Assembly (NCBI GenBank): GCA_004293815.1
Contig: RDZD01000022.1
Location: 21,107-85,106 of the forward strand
From: Cytophagales bacterium
GTDB lineage: Bacteria; Bacteroidota; Bacteroidia; Cytophagales; Bernardetiaceae
DNA: 64,000 nt
Reading direction: 5' to 3'
The position numbers and the translations under genes were made by a program. Under the pieces are notes generated by a model. It made no database searches. It saw only the letters and a list, made by a program, of their open reading frames with translations, and was not told the origin of the DNA. Below are positions 35,039 through 44,310 of the stretch, one piece after another (position 1 is the stretch's first letter; every line of letters begins with the position of its first letter).

Positions 35039-37525
35039 TCAACAACTTATTCTTGCGCCAAAAACGGATATGTCATCGGTTTGTTTAGGTGAGGTTTGCA
35101 TCCATTCAACGAGCGTACTGTCCCATATCTGATGTTGTTTGGGCATCGCTAAATGGCGATTTTTGAACAGCATCTGCCTAAAAGCTTTGGTCTTAAATTT
35201 ACCTTGATCGGGGCCTCCAAACTGGTCGGGATAGCCATCTGTAGCGAGATAAAAAACTAGACTTTTGTCACTATAAGCCAGCTCCGTTTGTCGGTAGCCG
35301 TCTTTGTCTGAGGGCATTTTTATGCCACCTATTGAGCTTCGATTGGCTTCAAGGACTTCAAAAGCCGTGTTATTGGATACGTCAAAGTCATAAAGCAAAG
35401 AAATTTTTGCGCCCGCATATACCAGCTTGTGTTCGTGTGGACAGACTTTAACTAAGCCAATATCCATACCGTCTTGGTTGTGAGTTTCGTCTTGGCGCAA
35501 AACTTTTCTAATCTCTTTGTCTAAACCATCAAGAATTTGTGCTGGTTCGGTAATGAGTTTTTCTGTAATAATGACATTTAGTAAGTCGTTGGCAATCATA
35601 GACATAAATGCGCCTGGTACACCGTGTCCAGTGCAGTCTATGATGGCAATGAGTAGATTTTTTTGGTTGGGTAAGGCCCCAGCTTCTCTGACCTCTCCAA
35701 ACCAATAAAAATCGCCGCTTACAATGTCTCTGGGTTTCCAAAAAATGGTAAAATCTGCAAGAAAAGGTGTCAAAACTTCAAAAGTTGGCAAGATGGCGGC
35801 CTGAATTCGCTTGGCGTAATTGATAGAAGCTGTTAGGTTTTCGTTTTTTTCTTGCAAAAGGACTGTTTTAAGTGATATTTCCTCTTTCTGGCGGGTTATC
35901 TCCTCTGTTTTTTGGGTTATCTCTGTATTTTTTTGTTGTAGAGCCAAGTTGGCCTTTTTCTGATTGTTGCGGCTGCGCCAAATGACAAAAAGGATACCTA
36001 AGGTCAAACCCAGAAAGCCCACAAAAGCCAATGTGAGCTGTTTCTGAGTTTCTACAAGCTTTTTAGATTTTTCTATTTCAATAGTTTGTGCATTTTGCTT
36101 TTGTTTAAGCAGGATGTTTTCTAAGACTTTAGCTTCTTTGGCAAGTTCAGAGTTTTCTAGTTCTACTTCCTTAGCTTTATTTTCCGCGCTCAGCACAATA
36201 TATTTTTGTCTTTCTTGGTCTGCTTGCAAAAGCATTTGCTCTTGTTGCAATCTTTTGCGTGCTACTTCGGCTTCTATGAGCATATTTTCCTTGCGGAGAA
36301 GCTCATTTTCACGCTCTTTTTGAGAAGATTCAAATTGCGTCTGCGCAAAGGCTAACTGCTTAACACGTTCATCATCCAGCAATGTATCCTTGATACCCGA
36401 ATAACGTCTATAACTTTCGAGAGCCGCTTTGTAGTCACCTTTTATGTACTGAACATCTGCCATGAGCCTGTAAGCGTCTCTTTCTTCTTTTCTCAGCCCA
36501 GAAATCTTGGTCTGCTCTATGGCCAAATTGACAAAGTGAGTGGCGGAGTCAGGCATATTTCTTTTGATATACAAATTGCTGATTCCTAGGTAAGTAACTA
36601 CTTTTCCTCGCACATCTTCCTGTTTGAGGCGAAGATGCAAGGCACGTATGTAGTAATACTGCGATAGTTCAAAGCTGTTTTGTTCGGCGTAGTAAACGGC
36701 AATATTGTTGAGAAGGGAGGTAAGGTATTTATCGTTTTTACTATCCTCAAGCAGGTTCAGTGCCTCAAGTAAAAAGGAAATCATCTTATCGCTGTTGCCT
36801 AAACGCCTCTGGACGCTCGCCATATTGACAAGTGCACCGCCTAAGCCCGTAAAATCTTTGAGTTCACGTTTTAACTTAATCGATTCTTCATAAGCAGCTT
36901 CTGCTTTTTTGAAATCGTTAAGTGAATAATACAAATTGCCTAAGTTGTTGCAAATAATACTTATCCCATTTTTGTCATCAAATTCTCGCTTAATAGCCAA
37001 AGACTTATTGTAGTATTCTAGTGCTTCACTGTACTCGCTTTTTGAATTGTGAATATTGCCAATAGAATTGTAAATACCACCCACACCAGCTCTATCGTTC
37101 ATAGCTTCACGAACCTTGAGAGCCAGCAAGTAATTAGCCTTGGCAAGCTCGTAATTGCCTTTCTGTAGGTGAATATAGCCTATGTTGCTATAAATGATAC
37201 TCAAAGGTTTTTGCTCGCGGAGCTGCTCTGCCAGAGCCTTGGCACGAATAAGATAGGGTAGCCCTTGGGTAACTTTTTTTGAGAGGTCTGCTATGCTATG
37301 AAGCGTCAGCATAGATTCGAGTTCACCTCGCCTAAAACGGATTTTTTGAGCTAAATCTGCCCCTTTTTCTGCCAAACTTTGGGCAGAGTCAAACTGACGG
37401 TTTTCTAGAAATGCTTTAGATTTGGCATTGTACTGGCGCACGCGTGTACTATCTTTCAGACTTTGAGCAAAGCTCTTATCCAAAGACAATACAAAGCATA
37501 CAAAAACCAGTAAGCAATACTTCAT
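35039..37525 (-). CDS. TPR-SpoIIE serine phosphatase (membrane sensor)
   Basis: 828 residues: signal peptide (cut near KSFAQ), TPR repeats at about 25-385, coiled coil, one transmembrane helix (about 490-510), a second coiled coil with TEEITRQKEEI, and a cytoplasmic SpoIIE/PP2C-type phosphatase domain from about 590. Metal-binding motifs are PRDIVSGDFYWFG and DCTGHGVPGAFMSM; DGMDIGLV and DGYPDQFGG follow. The topology places the TPR part in the periplasm and the phosphatase inside. The family dephosphorylates STAS-like switch proteins. The substrate is unknown; the SiaC-like protein at 12089 is a candidate by analogy with SiaA. Confidence 0.92.
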   Translation of the reverse strand: MKYCLLVFVCFVLSLDKSFAQSLKDSTRVRQYNAKSKAFLENRQFDSAQSLAEKGADLAQKIRFRRGELESMLTLHSIADLSKKVTQGLPYLIRAKALAEQLREQKPLSIIYSNIGYIHLQKGNYELAKANYLLALKVREAMNDRAGVGGIYNSIGNIHNSKSEYSEALEYYNKSLAIKREFDDKNGISIICNNLGNLYYSLNDFKKAEAAYEESIKLKRELKDFTGLGGALVNMASVQRRLGNSDKMISFLLEALNLLEDSKNDKYLTSLLNNIAVYYAEQNSFELSQYYYIRALHLRLKQEDVRGKVVTYLGISNLYIKRNMPDSATHFVNLAIEQTKISGLRKEERDAYRLMADVQYIKGDYKAALESYRRYSGIKDTLLDDERVKQLAFAQTQFESSQKERENELLRKENMLIEAEVARKRLQQEQMLLQADQERQKYIVLSAENKAKEVELENSELAKEAKVLENILLKQKQNAQTIEIEKSKKLVETQKQLTLAFVGFLGLTLGILFVIWRSRNNQKKANLALQQKNTEITQKTEEITRQKEEISLKTVLLQEKNENLTASINYAKRIQAAILPTFEVLTPFLADFTIFWKPRDIVSGDFYWFGEVREAGALPNQKNLLIAIIDCTGHGVPGAFMSMIANDLLNVIITEKLITEPAQILDGLDKEIRKVLRQDETHNQDGMDIGLVKVCPHEHKLVYAGAKISLLYDFDVSNNTAFEVLEANRSSIGGIKMPSDKDGYRQTELAYSDKSLVFYLATDGYPDQFGGPDQGKFKTKAFRQMLFKNRHLAMPKQHQIWDSTLVEWMQTSPKQTDDISVFGARISC

Positions 37526-37841
37526 AAAACAACATGAAAATACTTCTCCAAACCAGTCTTATTTTGCTGACAGGATTGATAAATCTGAGATTACAAAAAT
37601 ACAGCCTAAAATTCAAATCAGCTAACTATTATCATTAAATAATTGCATAAAAGCAATAAAGATTCCAAGAAAATCAATTTGTATCAATCTATCTTGGTTT
37701 TGCTCCTCACAAAGAAAAGCGATGCTTTCATGCAAAAGATAGCAAGCAAGCTTGTTTTAACACAACTAAGTCTCTACCTATGCGTTATGAATGGGTAGTT
37801 TATGTATTTTCTGGATTAAATTTAACTCTAAATACCATTTT
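37526..37841. other. Intergenic region between divergent phosphatase and lipoprotein genes
   Basis: 316 bases, AT-rich. A TATTTTTG box lies at 37601-37594 in the leftward sense, facing the phosphatase gene, with a TTG only 12 bases upstream instead of about 20. No complete promoter for the rightward gene. Confidence 0.35.
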
Positions 37842-38336
37842 ATGAAATCTGTAAATTTGAAGTTTCTTTCATACTGTTTGATGCTTTGTTGTGTGATAAT
37901 CCTGACGGCTTGTCCTTATTCTTCAGAGTATCCAATAGAGCCCACAGGTGTGAAAATAAAGAAGGATCTTTTGGGTAAGTGGACAAAAGACTCTGGTGAA
38001 AACCCGCCATTCTTTACCTTCAGCAAAAAAGATGATACGAAATACGATGTAACAAAAAATGAATGGGATTCTGACAAAAAATCATATTCTAACAAAACAG
38101 AATACATCGGGCATATTTCAGAAATAGGCGGCACAATGTTTTTGAACATGTTTTCTGATAGCAAATATTACTTCTACAAACTTGAAATGAGCGGCTCAGA
38201 GCTCAAACTTTACGAAGTAACAGACAACATTGACGAACAATTTACCAATTCTAATGATCTCAAGAATTTTTTTGCCAAGCACAAGGACTTTTCATTTTTC
38301 TATAATAAAGATGAGGAAACCTACAAGAAAAATTAA
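37842..38336 (+). CDS. Small lipoprotein
   Basis: 164 residues from ATG 37842, which begins a lipoprotein signal (ILTAC, lipid cysteine about 24); 17 further in-frame residues upstream look untranslated. Mature part: GVKIKKDLLGKWTKDSGENPPFFTFSKKDDTKYDV, then NKTEYIGHISEIGGTMFLNMF and YYFYKLEMSGSELKLYEVTD. This resembles small Bacteroidota lipoproteins with a lipocalin-like barrel, but no family is claimed. It lies between two TPR-SpoIIE genes and ends in its own terminator. Confidence 0.72.
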   Translation: MKSVNLKFLSYCLMLCCVIILTACPYSSEYPIEPTGVKIKKDLLGKWTKDSGENPPFFTFSKKDDTKYDVTKNEWDSDKKSYSNKTEYIGHISEIGGTMFLNMFSDSKYYFYKLEMSGSELKLYEVTDNIDEQFTNSNDLKNFFAKHKDFSFFYNKDEETYKKN

Positions 38337-38370
38337 TAATGAGCATAAGTTTAAAGTAGGATAGAGAAAG

Positions 38371-38399
38371 GACTTTCGCGCTGCGAGAGTCTTTTTTTT
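38371..38399 (+). terminator. Terminator of the small lipoprotein gene
   Basis: Stem GACTTTCGC / GCGAGAGTC with one U-G pair, loop GCT, and eight Ts at 38392-38399. Confidence 0.88.
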
Positions 38400-38516
38400 G
38401 CCATTTAATTGTGTGCTTTGAATAAAAATAGGCTTTTCTTAATATTTTGTAAACAGCACGGCTTATGCACAATTATTGCGGCAGTAAAAAATATCACTTC
38501 AAAAATTCTATGAAAT

Positions 38517-39275
38517 ATGAAAAACTTTGTCTCAATAGTTCTAATCTTATGGTTAAGCACCTGCTCATTCTGGGCTTATTCTCAAGCCAATATTTCTTTT
38601 GCGGTGCGTGAGGGCTGGTCTATAAACGCTAGCGTGAGTGGCTACTCGCCCACACAGCCGCGCCCCAACTACCTCCGTTATGATATGGTTCGGGATAGTG
38701 AATGTAGAATCAGCTTGGTTGTCAACTATACCGACAACAACGGCCAATCTCAAACAGCACGACATTTTGTGACACTTAGACCCGTACAAGGCACTGAAAC
38801 CAACTATTTTTTAACGGTCAATCCCAATGAGTGGCGACAGCCCGTAGAGCTTCATATTGCCAATGTGATGAATCTTCAAAACTCTTCTAATCCCAATAAC
38901 AACAATTTTAATCCTAACAACAATAACTTTAATCCAAATAACAGCCAGAACAATAGTATGATGGACTGTAGAGCTCATTTCAAAAATGGTTATTTTTCGC
39001 CAGAATCTTGGAACTCGCTTCTTAAAACCATTAAAGACAACTCTTTTGATAACAGCCGCACGAATATTGCCAAATCTGCTATCAAGCGTGCCAATGTCAC
39101 TTCTGCCCAAGTACTAGAAGTGATGAATTTATTTAGTTTTGAGGGAGCTAAGCTTGATTTTGCCAAATTTGCCTTTGATTATGCCTGCGATCCTCAGAAT
39201 TATTTTATTGTTAATCAGGGGCTACAGTATGAATCAAGCAAGACAGACCTCAATAATTACCTTGATGGTAAGTAA
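38517..39275 (+). CDS. Secreted DUF4476 protein with Asn-rich linker
   Basis: 252 residues. Signal peptide to about AYSQA, then an N-terminal beta domain (about 25-118) with FAVREGWSINASVSGYS. A low-complexity linker follows (about 121-145) with three NPNNN-F type units. The DUF4476 domain spans about 147-250 (SLLKTIKDNSFDNSRTNIAKSA, SAQVLEVMNLFSFEGAKLDFAKFAF). DUF4476 is common in Bacteroidota secreted proteins and has no assigned role. The gene runs toward the second phosphatase gene, with 28 bases between the stops. Confidence 0.85.
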   Translation: MKNFVSIVLILWLSTCSFWAYSQANISFAVREGWSINASVSGYSPTQPRPNYLRYDMVRDSECRISLVVNYTDNNGQSQTARHFVTLRPVQGTETNYFLTVNPNEWRQPVELHIANVMNLQNSSNPNNNNFNPNNNNFNPNNSQNNSMMDCRAHFKNGYFSPESWNSLLKTIKDNSFDNSRTNIAKSAIKRANVTSAQVLEVMNLFSFEGAKLDFAKFAFDYACDPQNYFIVNQGLQYESSKTDLNNYLDGK

Positions 39276-39303
39276 GTCATTAGTCTTTTTGAGTTTAAGA
39301 TGC

Positions 39304-41700
39304 TCAAGACAACCTGAAACCTACAATCAGAATGTCGTCCAGTTGACTTTGTTTGATATGGCTTTGGCTATCGGTTTGCCAGTCGTCTAGAGCTTTTTCT
39401 AAAGCTAATTGCTGTGTTTGAACGCTCTCAAAGGCATTTTTAGACATCAAAGCTCGCATGTTTTTACCTAAAAATTTACGAGGAGGCTCACCGCCGCCAA
39501 ACTGGTCTTGAAACCCATCTGTAAACATATAAAACATGGTAGGCTCCTGAATCTGAATGGCGTGCTCAGTAAAATTGGCATCGAGAGCTGTACTTTTTCC
39601 ACCCACCGATTGTTTGTCACCTTTGATATGTACGCCCTCAGGCTGCTGAGCAGATACGTAAAAAAGAGAATTTTTTGCACCAGCAAATTTCAAAATACGG
39701 CTTCGTGAATCTATCAAAACAATGGTAATATCCATGCCGTCTTTATTTTCGCTTTCGTTTTGACGCAGAGCCTTAAAAATGTTTTGATGCAGTAGTGTGA
39801 GTATTTGGGCAGGCGAAATCACGCCCTGAACGTTCACTATCTGATTAAGGAAAGCCTCGCCCGCCATGGACATAAACGCGCCCGGAACGCCGTGTCCTGT
39901 GCAGTCTGCTACCACCAGAACAGAAAATGTATCTGTTTGATTGACAGATTCTAAGCTATGAGGAAGTTGAATGACTTTTTCTAAAGGTTTGCCGTCTTCG
40001 TCGCGCAGGTTAATCCCTTGTCCTTTTGGCTCATTGAGATAGAGCTGAACGCTTTTTTGGGTAAACCAATAAAAATCACCCGAAACAATATCTCTTGCTC
40101 TGTGCAAAACAAACAAGTCTGGAATAGCCTCTTTGATGTCAGCAATGTCGGGCAGCATGGCTTCTTGTATGCGTCGGGCATAATTGATGCTAGCAGTAAT
40201 TTGATGGTGGTTTTTCTTGAGTAGCTCGTTGGCTTGCGAAAGCTTGGCAAAAGCCGTTTCCAATTGCTGGTTTTGCTGGTTGATGTTGTCGCGCTGCGAT
40301 TTGATTTCTTCGCTTTGTTGCAAGATGTGAGTATTTTTAGCTTCCAAATCTGTATTTTTTTGATTGATTTCAGCATTCTTGCTCTCCAAGAGTCTGTTGG
40401 ATTTTTGTTTGTCGTTGTAGCGCGTCCAGATAACAACCGCTATAATGAGGACAAGCAAAGAGATAGCGATAAAAGAACGCTTCCAAAGGCTTTCATTTTC
40501 GGCTTTCTGAGCTAACAAATCAGCTTCTTGGCTCATCACACGCAATTCCTTTTCTTTTTTGTCAAGTTGATAAATCGCATTAGCCTCTGCCAAGCCTTTG
40601 GCATTGGTTTCTTTATAAATGCTTTCGCGAATTTCCATGATGTACTTTTGATACTCTATCACTTTTTGCAAATTATTTTGCTCTTGATAAACCTCTGCAA
40701 GCACCACGTAGGTATCGCAGAGAACGTGCTTGAGTCCCACCTTTTCGGCTATAGCCTCAGCCTGAGTGGCTTCTGATAAAGCCTTAGGGTTCTGTCCCAG
40801 AGCCAAATAAATGCGTGCAGCCATAGCCTTGTTACGTGCTAATCCTTCTTGATCTTGCACCTCAGCGTTTTGTCTAATAGAGATGTTGATTTGTTCAAGC
40901 GCGCGCTCAGGCAGGTTGCGTTTGAGGTAGGTTTCGGCCATGCCTTCATGCAAAAAACGGGCCTCTTGACTAGAGACATCATCTGCATAAACCAGCTGAA
41001 TAGCTTTTTTGTAAAGAGAAATGGCTGAGTCTACTTGGTCTAAATCCAAGTGTATGCCTGCAATATTGGACATTAAAAAAGCTACATTGACATGCCTGCC
41101 ATATTTGGTCTCTATTTCAATGGCTTTTTTAAGATATTTGATAGCCTGAGGATACTGGCTAAGGTCGGCATACACTAAGCCGAGCAGATTGGACACTGCA
41201 CCCACATAGCCCTCATCTTTGTATTTTTCAGCTCTTTTGAGTGCCTCTAGACCCAGTTGTAAGGCTGGATTATATTGGTTTTTTTTGTAGTGAATATCAG
41301 CCAAAGCATAAAACTGACTCATAAGTGGCCTTTCACGCGCTAGATTGATGTTGATATTTTTAGCTTGGAGATAATGCTCGTAAGCTTTTTCTAAATATCC
41401 TTTTTGAGCGTAATAAAACCCAATATTGTCTAACGCATCGGCTTTAGCATCGTCTAGATGGTGGTTTTGCGCCAGTTCTAGAGCATTGAGCGCATGTTTA
41501 AGCCCTTTGTCATTGTTGGCTTGAATATAAATAAAAGACAGCCTATTTTCTAACTTGGCCTTTTCTTGAGGATTTTTGGTCTCAGAAAGTATCCTGAGCA
41601 GACTATCAGGGCTTTCTGCCTGAGCTTCAGACAAGAATAGTGAATAAATTACACTTGTATAAAGTAGCCAAGTGCAAAATATGTGGGCGGCGGAACGCAT
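39304..41700 (-). CDS. TPR-SpoIIE serine phosphatase (second paralogue)
   Basis: 798 residues from ATG 41700 (a TTG three codons upstream is not preferred). Same plan as the 35039 protein: signal peptide (cut near SEAQA), TPR repeats at about 30-340, transmembrane helix (about 405-425), coiled coil of Asn/Gln-rich heptads, and SpoIIE domain from about 525 with DIVSGDFYWF and DCTGHGVPGAFMSM. Between these two motifs it carries an insertion of about 50 residues (SVQLYLNEPKGQGINLRDEDGK...) that the other copy lacks. Both copies point the same way, with two exported-protein genes between. Substrate unknown. Confidence 0.92.
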   Translation of the reverse strand: MRSAAHIFCTWLLYTSVIYSLFLSEAQAESPDSLLRILSETKNPQEKAKLENRLSFIYIQANNDKGLKHALNALELAQNHHLDDAKADALDNIGFYYAQKGYLEKAYEHYLQAKNININLARERPLMSQFYALADIHYKKNQYNPALQLGLEALKRAEKYKDEGYVGAVSNLLGLVYADLSQYPQAIKYLKKAIEIETKYGRHVNVAFLMSNIAGIHLDLDQVDSAISLYKKAIQLVYADDVSSQEARFLHEGMAETYLKRNLPERALEQINISIRQNAEVQDQEGLARNKAMAARIYLALGQNPKALSEATQAEAIAEKVGLKHVLCDTYVVLAEVYQEQNNLQKVIEYQKYIMEIRESIYKETNAKGLAEANAIYQLDKKEKELRVMSQEADLLAQKAENESLWKRSFIAISLLVLIIAVVIWTRYNDKQKSNRLLESKNAEINQKNTDLEAKNTHILQQSEEIKSQRDNINQQNQQLETAFAKLSQANELLKKNHHQITASINYARRIQEAMLPDIADIKEAIPDLFVLHRARDIVSGDFYWFTQKSVQLYLNEPKGQGINLRDEDGKPLEKVIQLPHSLESVNQTDTFSVLVVADCTGHGVPGAFMSMAGEAFLNQIVNVQGVISPAQILTLLHQNIFKALRQNESENKDGMDITIVLIDSRSRILKFAGAKNSLFYVSAQQPEGVHIKGDKQSVGGKSTALDANFTEHAIQIQEPTMFYMFTDGFQDQFGGGEPPRKFLGKNMRALMSKNAFESVQTQQLALEKALDDWQTDSQSHIKQSQLDDILIVGFRLS

Positions 41701-41871
41701 TTTAGACAACGAAGTTTTAGGGATAGGTTTTAAACATGTAAATAACGTCTTGTTTTTTTTAATAGAGATACCTTTATGCGTTTTTTTATTCTAAAGCTCA
41801 GAACTATCAAAAGATTTCACGATACAAAAGATGTACTGTACGTATAGATTTCGCTGAAACTCATCAAGTAG

Positions 41872-41904
41872 TTTATGATTAGGCAAAATAAATATTTATT
41901 TTTG
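41872..41904 (+). promoter_or_regulatory. Probable promoter of the M15 peptidase gene
   Basis: TATTTTTG at 41897-41904 with TTTA at 41872-41875 (21 bases). The -7 box overlaps a GTG at 41904 that is in frame, which argues that the real start is the ATG at 41937. Confidence 0.5.
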
Positions 41905-41936
41905 TGGCTCTCAAAAAATACAACTCACTCATTTTC

Positions 41937-42788
41937 ATGCACTATATCTCCTTTTTTTTTCTCTATATAGGTTTGGCTTTGACTTCCTGCCAAAACTCCT
42001 CTCAGAAGGCTGCCTCTTCACCTGTCCAGTTGGCTAAAGCTATAAGTCAGCCAATTAAAGCAACTGAGTCGCCTAAAACTATCCCAGAGGGATTGCAAAG
42101 ACTGCTTAAAGCCTATCCAAATCAGTTCAAATCTGCCTCCGAAAACGAGCTAGTTTGGCAAGACGGCAGCACTATGGTTTTTGATGACGGCAAAAAAAAC
42201 AAAACCCATCAAGAACTCTTGGACTCGCCCGACTTAGAAGATCAATTGAGTCAAGTTTATCCTAAGAGCTCCAAATACGATAAGCCCGCCAAAAACCATG
42301 ATCCTGGACGTATTCGCTACGAGGCTTTTTTAAAGAAAATGTATGGTCAGAGTGCTATAGAGGTGCAAAAAAATCTAACCACTGTTATTTGGCTGCCAAA
42401 GACATTAAAAGTGCGCTTGAGTGTTACCAAAATCAACGATGTACATCTCAAACTAAAGGCTGTTTCTGAAGAACTAGATGCCCTGCCACATTTGCACAAG
42501 TATCTAAAAGCACCAGGAGGCACTTTCAACTGGCGCAACATTGCTGGCACCAAAAGACTCAGCGCACATAGCTTTGGGATGACCATTGACATCAATGTGG
42601 CACATTCTCATTACTGGCAGAACGAAGCAGGTTCGGCTAACGAGAATTTTAATTTAAGCTATAAAAATAGCATTCCGCTAGAAATTGTAGAGATATTCGA
42701 GAAGCACGGCTTCATTTGGGGCGGCAAATGGTACCATTACGACACCATGCATTTTGAGTACAGACCTGAGTTGCTGGTAGACTTATAG
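41937..42788 (+). CDS. M15-family (VanY-like) peptidase, lipoprotein
   Basis: 283 residues from ATG 41937, beginning a lipoprotein signal (ALTSC, lipid cysteine about 18). The C-terminal M15 domain has the zinc and catalytic motifs SAHSFGMTIDIN (His and Asp ligands) and GGKWYHYDTMHFEYRPEL (Asp/His). These enzymes cut peptidoglycan stem peptides, either D-Ala-D-Ala carboxypeptidase or L-Ala-D-Glu type; which one cannot be told. Eighteen bases before waaA, so both are probably transcribed together. Confidence 0.88.
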   Translation: MHYISFFFLYIGLALTSCQNSSQKAASSPVQLAKAISQPIKATESPKTIPEGLQRLLKAYPNQFKSASENELVWQDGSTMVFDDGKKNKTHQELLDSPDLEDQLSQVYPKSSKYDKPAKNHDPGRIRYEAFLKKMYGQSAIEVQKNLTTVIWLPKTLKVRLSVTKINDVHLKLKAVSEELDALPHLHKYLKAPGGTFNWRNIAGTKRLSAHSFGMTIDINVAHSHYWQNEAGSANENFNLSYKNSIPLEIVEIFEKHGFIWGGKWYHYDTMHFEYRPELLVDL

Positions 42789-42806
42789 CATTTAGAAAAA
42801 CTTTTT

Positions 42807-44093
42807 ATGCGCTTTTTTTACAATCTAGGCATTTATTTTTATGCACTTTTAGCAAGAATTTTCGCGCTTTTTAGTCCTAAAGCTAAGCTTTTTGTGGAAG
42901 GTCGGGAGGCTTGGGCTGATAAGCTGTCCCAGCAACTAGCTCATTTGCGTGCGCACGCCCAAGAAAACAAACTGATATGGCTTCATTCGGCTTCATTGGG
43001 GGAGTTTGAGCAGGGCAGACCTGTTTTGGAGGCTCTTCGCGAAGCCTTTCCAGAAAATCTTATTGTGCTGTCTTTCTTTTCTCCTAGCGGCTTTGAGGTG
43101 CTCAAAAACTATCCTAAAGCTGATTTAGTGTGCTATTTACCACTAGACACTCCTAAAAATGCCCATCATTTTGTCCAGTTATTGAAACCTTCACTCGCGC
43201 TTTTTGTCAAATATGAGCTTTGGTTCAATCTATTGGATGCGCTTAAGGAGGCTGAAGTTCCTACTGTTGTTTTTTCGGCGATATTCCGACCCAAGCAATT
43301 TTTTTTTAAATTCTATGGAGCTTGGGCTAGGCCAACTTTGCAGAACATCACGCATTTTTTTGTTCAAAATGACGAAAGCAAACAGTTATTGGCACAAATT
43401 AAGGTGGAGCAAACCACGGTTTTAGGCGACACACGTTTTGACCGCGTGTGGCAAATTAAACAAGAAGCACAGCCTCAAATGCCAGACTATAAACCGATAA
43501 AATATTTCAAGTCCAATAAACCACTCTTGGTCTTGGGCAGCGCGTGGCTACCCGATATTGCGCTTTGGGCAGAGGTTTTTGCTTCCCAAAAGTTTGATTT
43601 TAAGCTTTTGATAGCCCCTCACGAGTTAAAAGGTCAGCAAATGGCAGAAATGAACAACTTGTTGAACAAAAAAGCGGGTCTAAAAAGCCTGTTTTACACG
43701 CAGAAGCCAAGCCAAGAGGTTCTAGAAAGCTCAGATGTCCTGTTTTTAGACACCATAGGCATGCTCTCACGGGTATATCAATTTGCAGATCTGGCCTACG
43801 TGGGCGGGGGCTTTGGTGTGGGCATTCATAACACTCTTGAGGCGGCTGTTTGGGGCATACCCGTGTCATTTGGGCCACTTTATAAAAAGTTCTTTGAAGC
43901 TGTTAGGCTTGTAGAACTGGGCATAGCAAGCAGCCTAAGCACGCCTAGAGCAGCAGCAAGCTGGCTTGAGGTCTGTCAAGACAAGCCAAAGCTCAACGAC
44001 ATTCAAAGCAGAAGCCTCTCTTTTTTTGAATCTCAGCTAGGAGCTAGCACCCAGATTGTGAACTTCTGTAAAAAAATAATTGTTCAGGGTTAA
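42807..44093 (+). CDS. waaA: 3-deoxy-D-manno-octulosonic acid (Kdo) transferase
   Basis: Adds Kdo to lipid A precursor, an early step of lipopolysaccharide core synthesis. 428 residues: N-terminal membrane anchor (about 3-20), then WLHSASLGEFEQGRPVLEAL and SFFSPSGFE, GT-B fold N-domain, linker, and C-domain with LGSAWLPD and the nucleotide-sugar site YVGGGFGVGIHNTLEAAVWG. Length is typical (about 425). No other lipid A gene is next to it; co-transcription with the M15 peptidase groups two envelope functions. Confidence 0.95.
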   Translation: MRFFYNLGIYFYALLARIFALFSPKAKLFVEGREAWADKLSQQLAHLRAHAQENKLIWLHSASLGEFEQGRPVLEALREAFPENLIVLSFFSPSGFEVLKNYPKADLVCYLPLDTPKNAHHFVQLLKPSLALFVKYELWFNLLDALKEAEVPTVVFSAIFRPKQFFFKFYGAWARPTLQNITHFFVQNDESKQLLAQIKVEQTTVLGDTRFDRVWQIKQEAQPQMPDYKPIKYFKSNKPLLVLGSAWLPDIALWAEVFASQKFDFKLLIAPHELKGQQMAEMNNLLNKKAGLKSLFYTQKPSQEVLESSDVLFLDTIGMLSRVYQFADLAYVGGGFGVGIHNTLEAAVWGIPVSFGPLYKKFFEAVRLVELGIASSLSTPRAAASWLEVCQDKPKLNDIQSRSLSFFESQLGASTQIVNFCKKIIVQG

Positions 44094-44227
44094 TATCTTT
44101 GAATCGCAGCGCAGCATTTTTGATATTCCAGACCTCTATTCTTTGAAAAAACATAGTGGTGCAAATGAGAAAAAAAATAACTTACGAATAGGTGTTTAGA
44201 AACGAGTGTTTTTTACACTTTTTATAC

Positions 44228-44256
44228 TTGAGAGTGTAAAAAAGTTTGTAAGTTTG
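44228..44256 (+). promoter_or_regulatory. accC promoter
   Basis: TTG at 44228-44230, 18 bases, TAAGTTTG at 44249-44256. Leader of about 50 bases. Confidence 0.6.
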
Positions 44257-44310
44257 CAGCCAGATGATTTTCGGCAGCTAGCAAGCGGCTAAACAAGACA
44301 TTTTTTGGCT

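Noticed and set aside
39981..40436. Leftward frame of 151 codons within the second phosphatase gene
   Set aside because: Alternate frame of the coiled-coil region; Ser/Lys-rich shadow of heptad codons.
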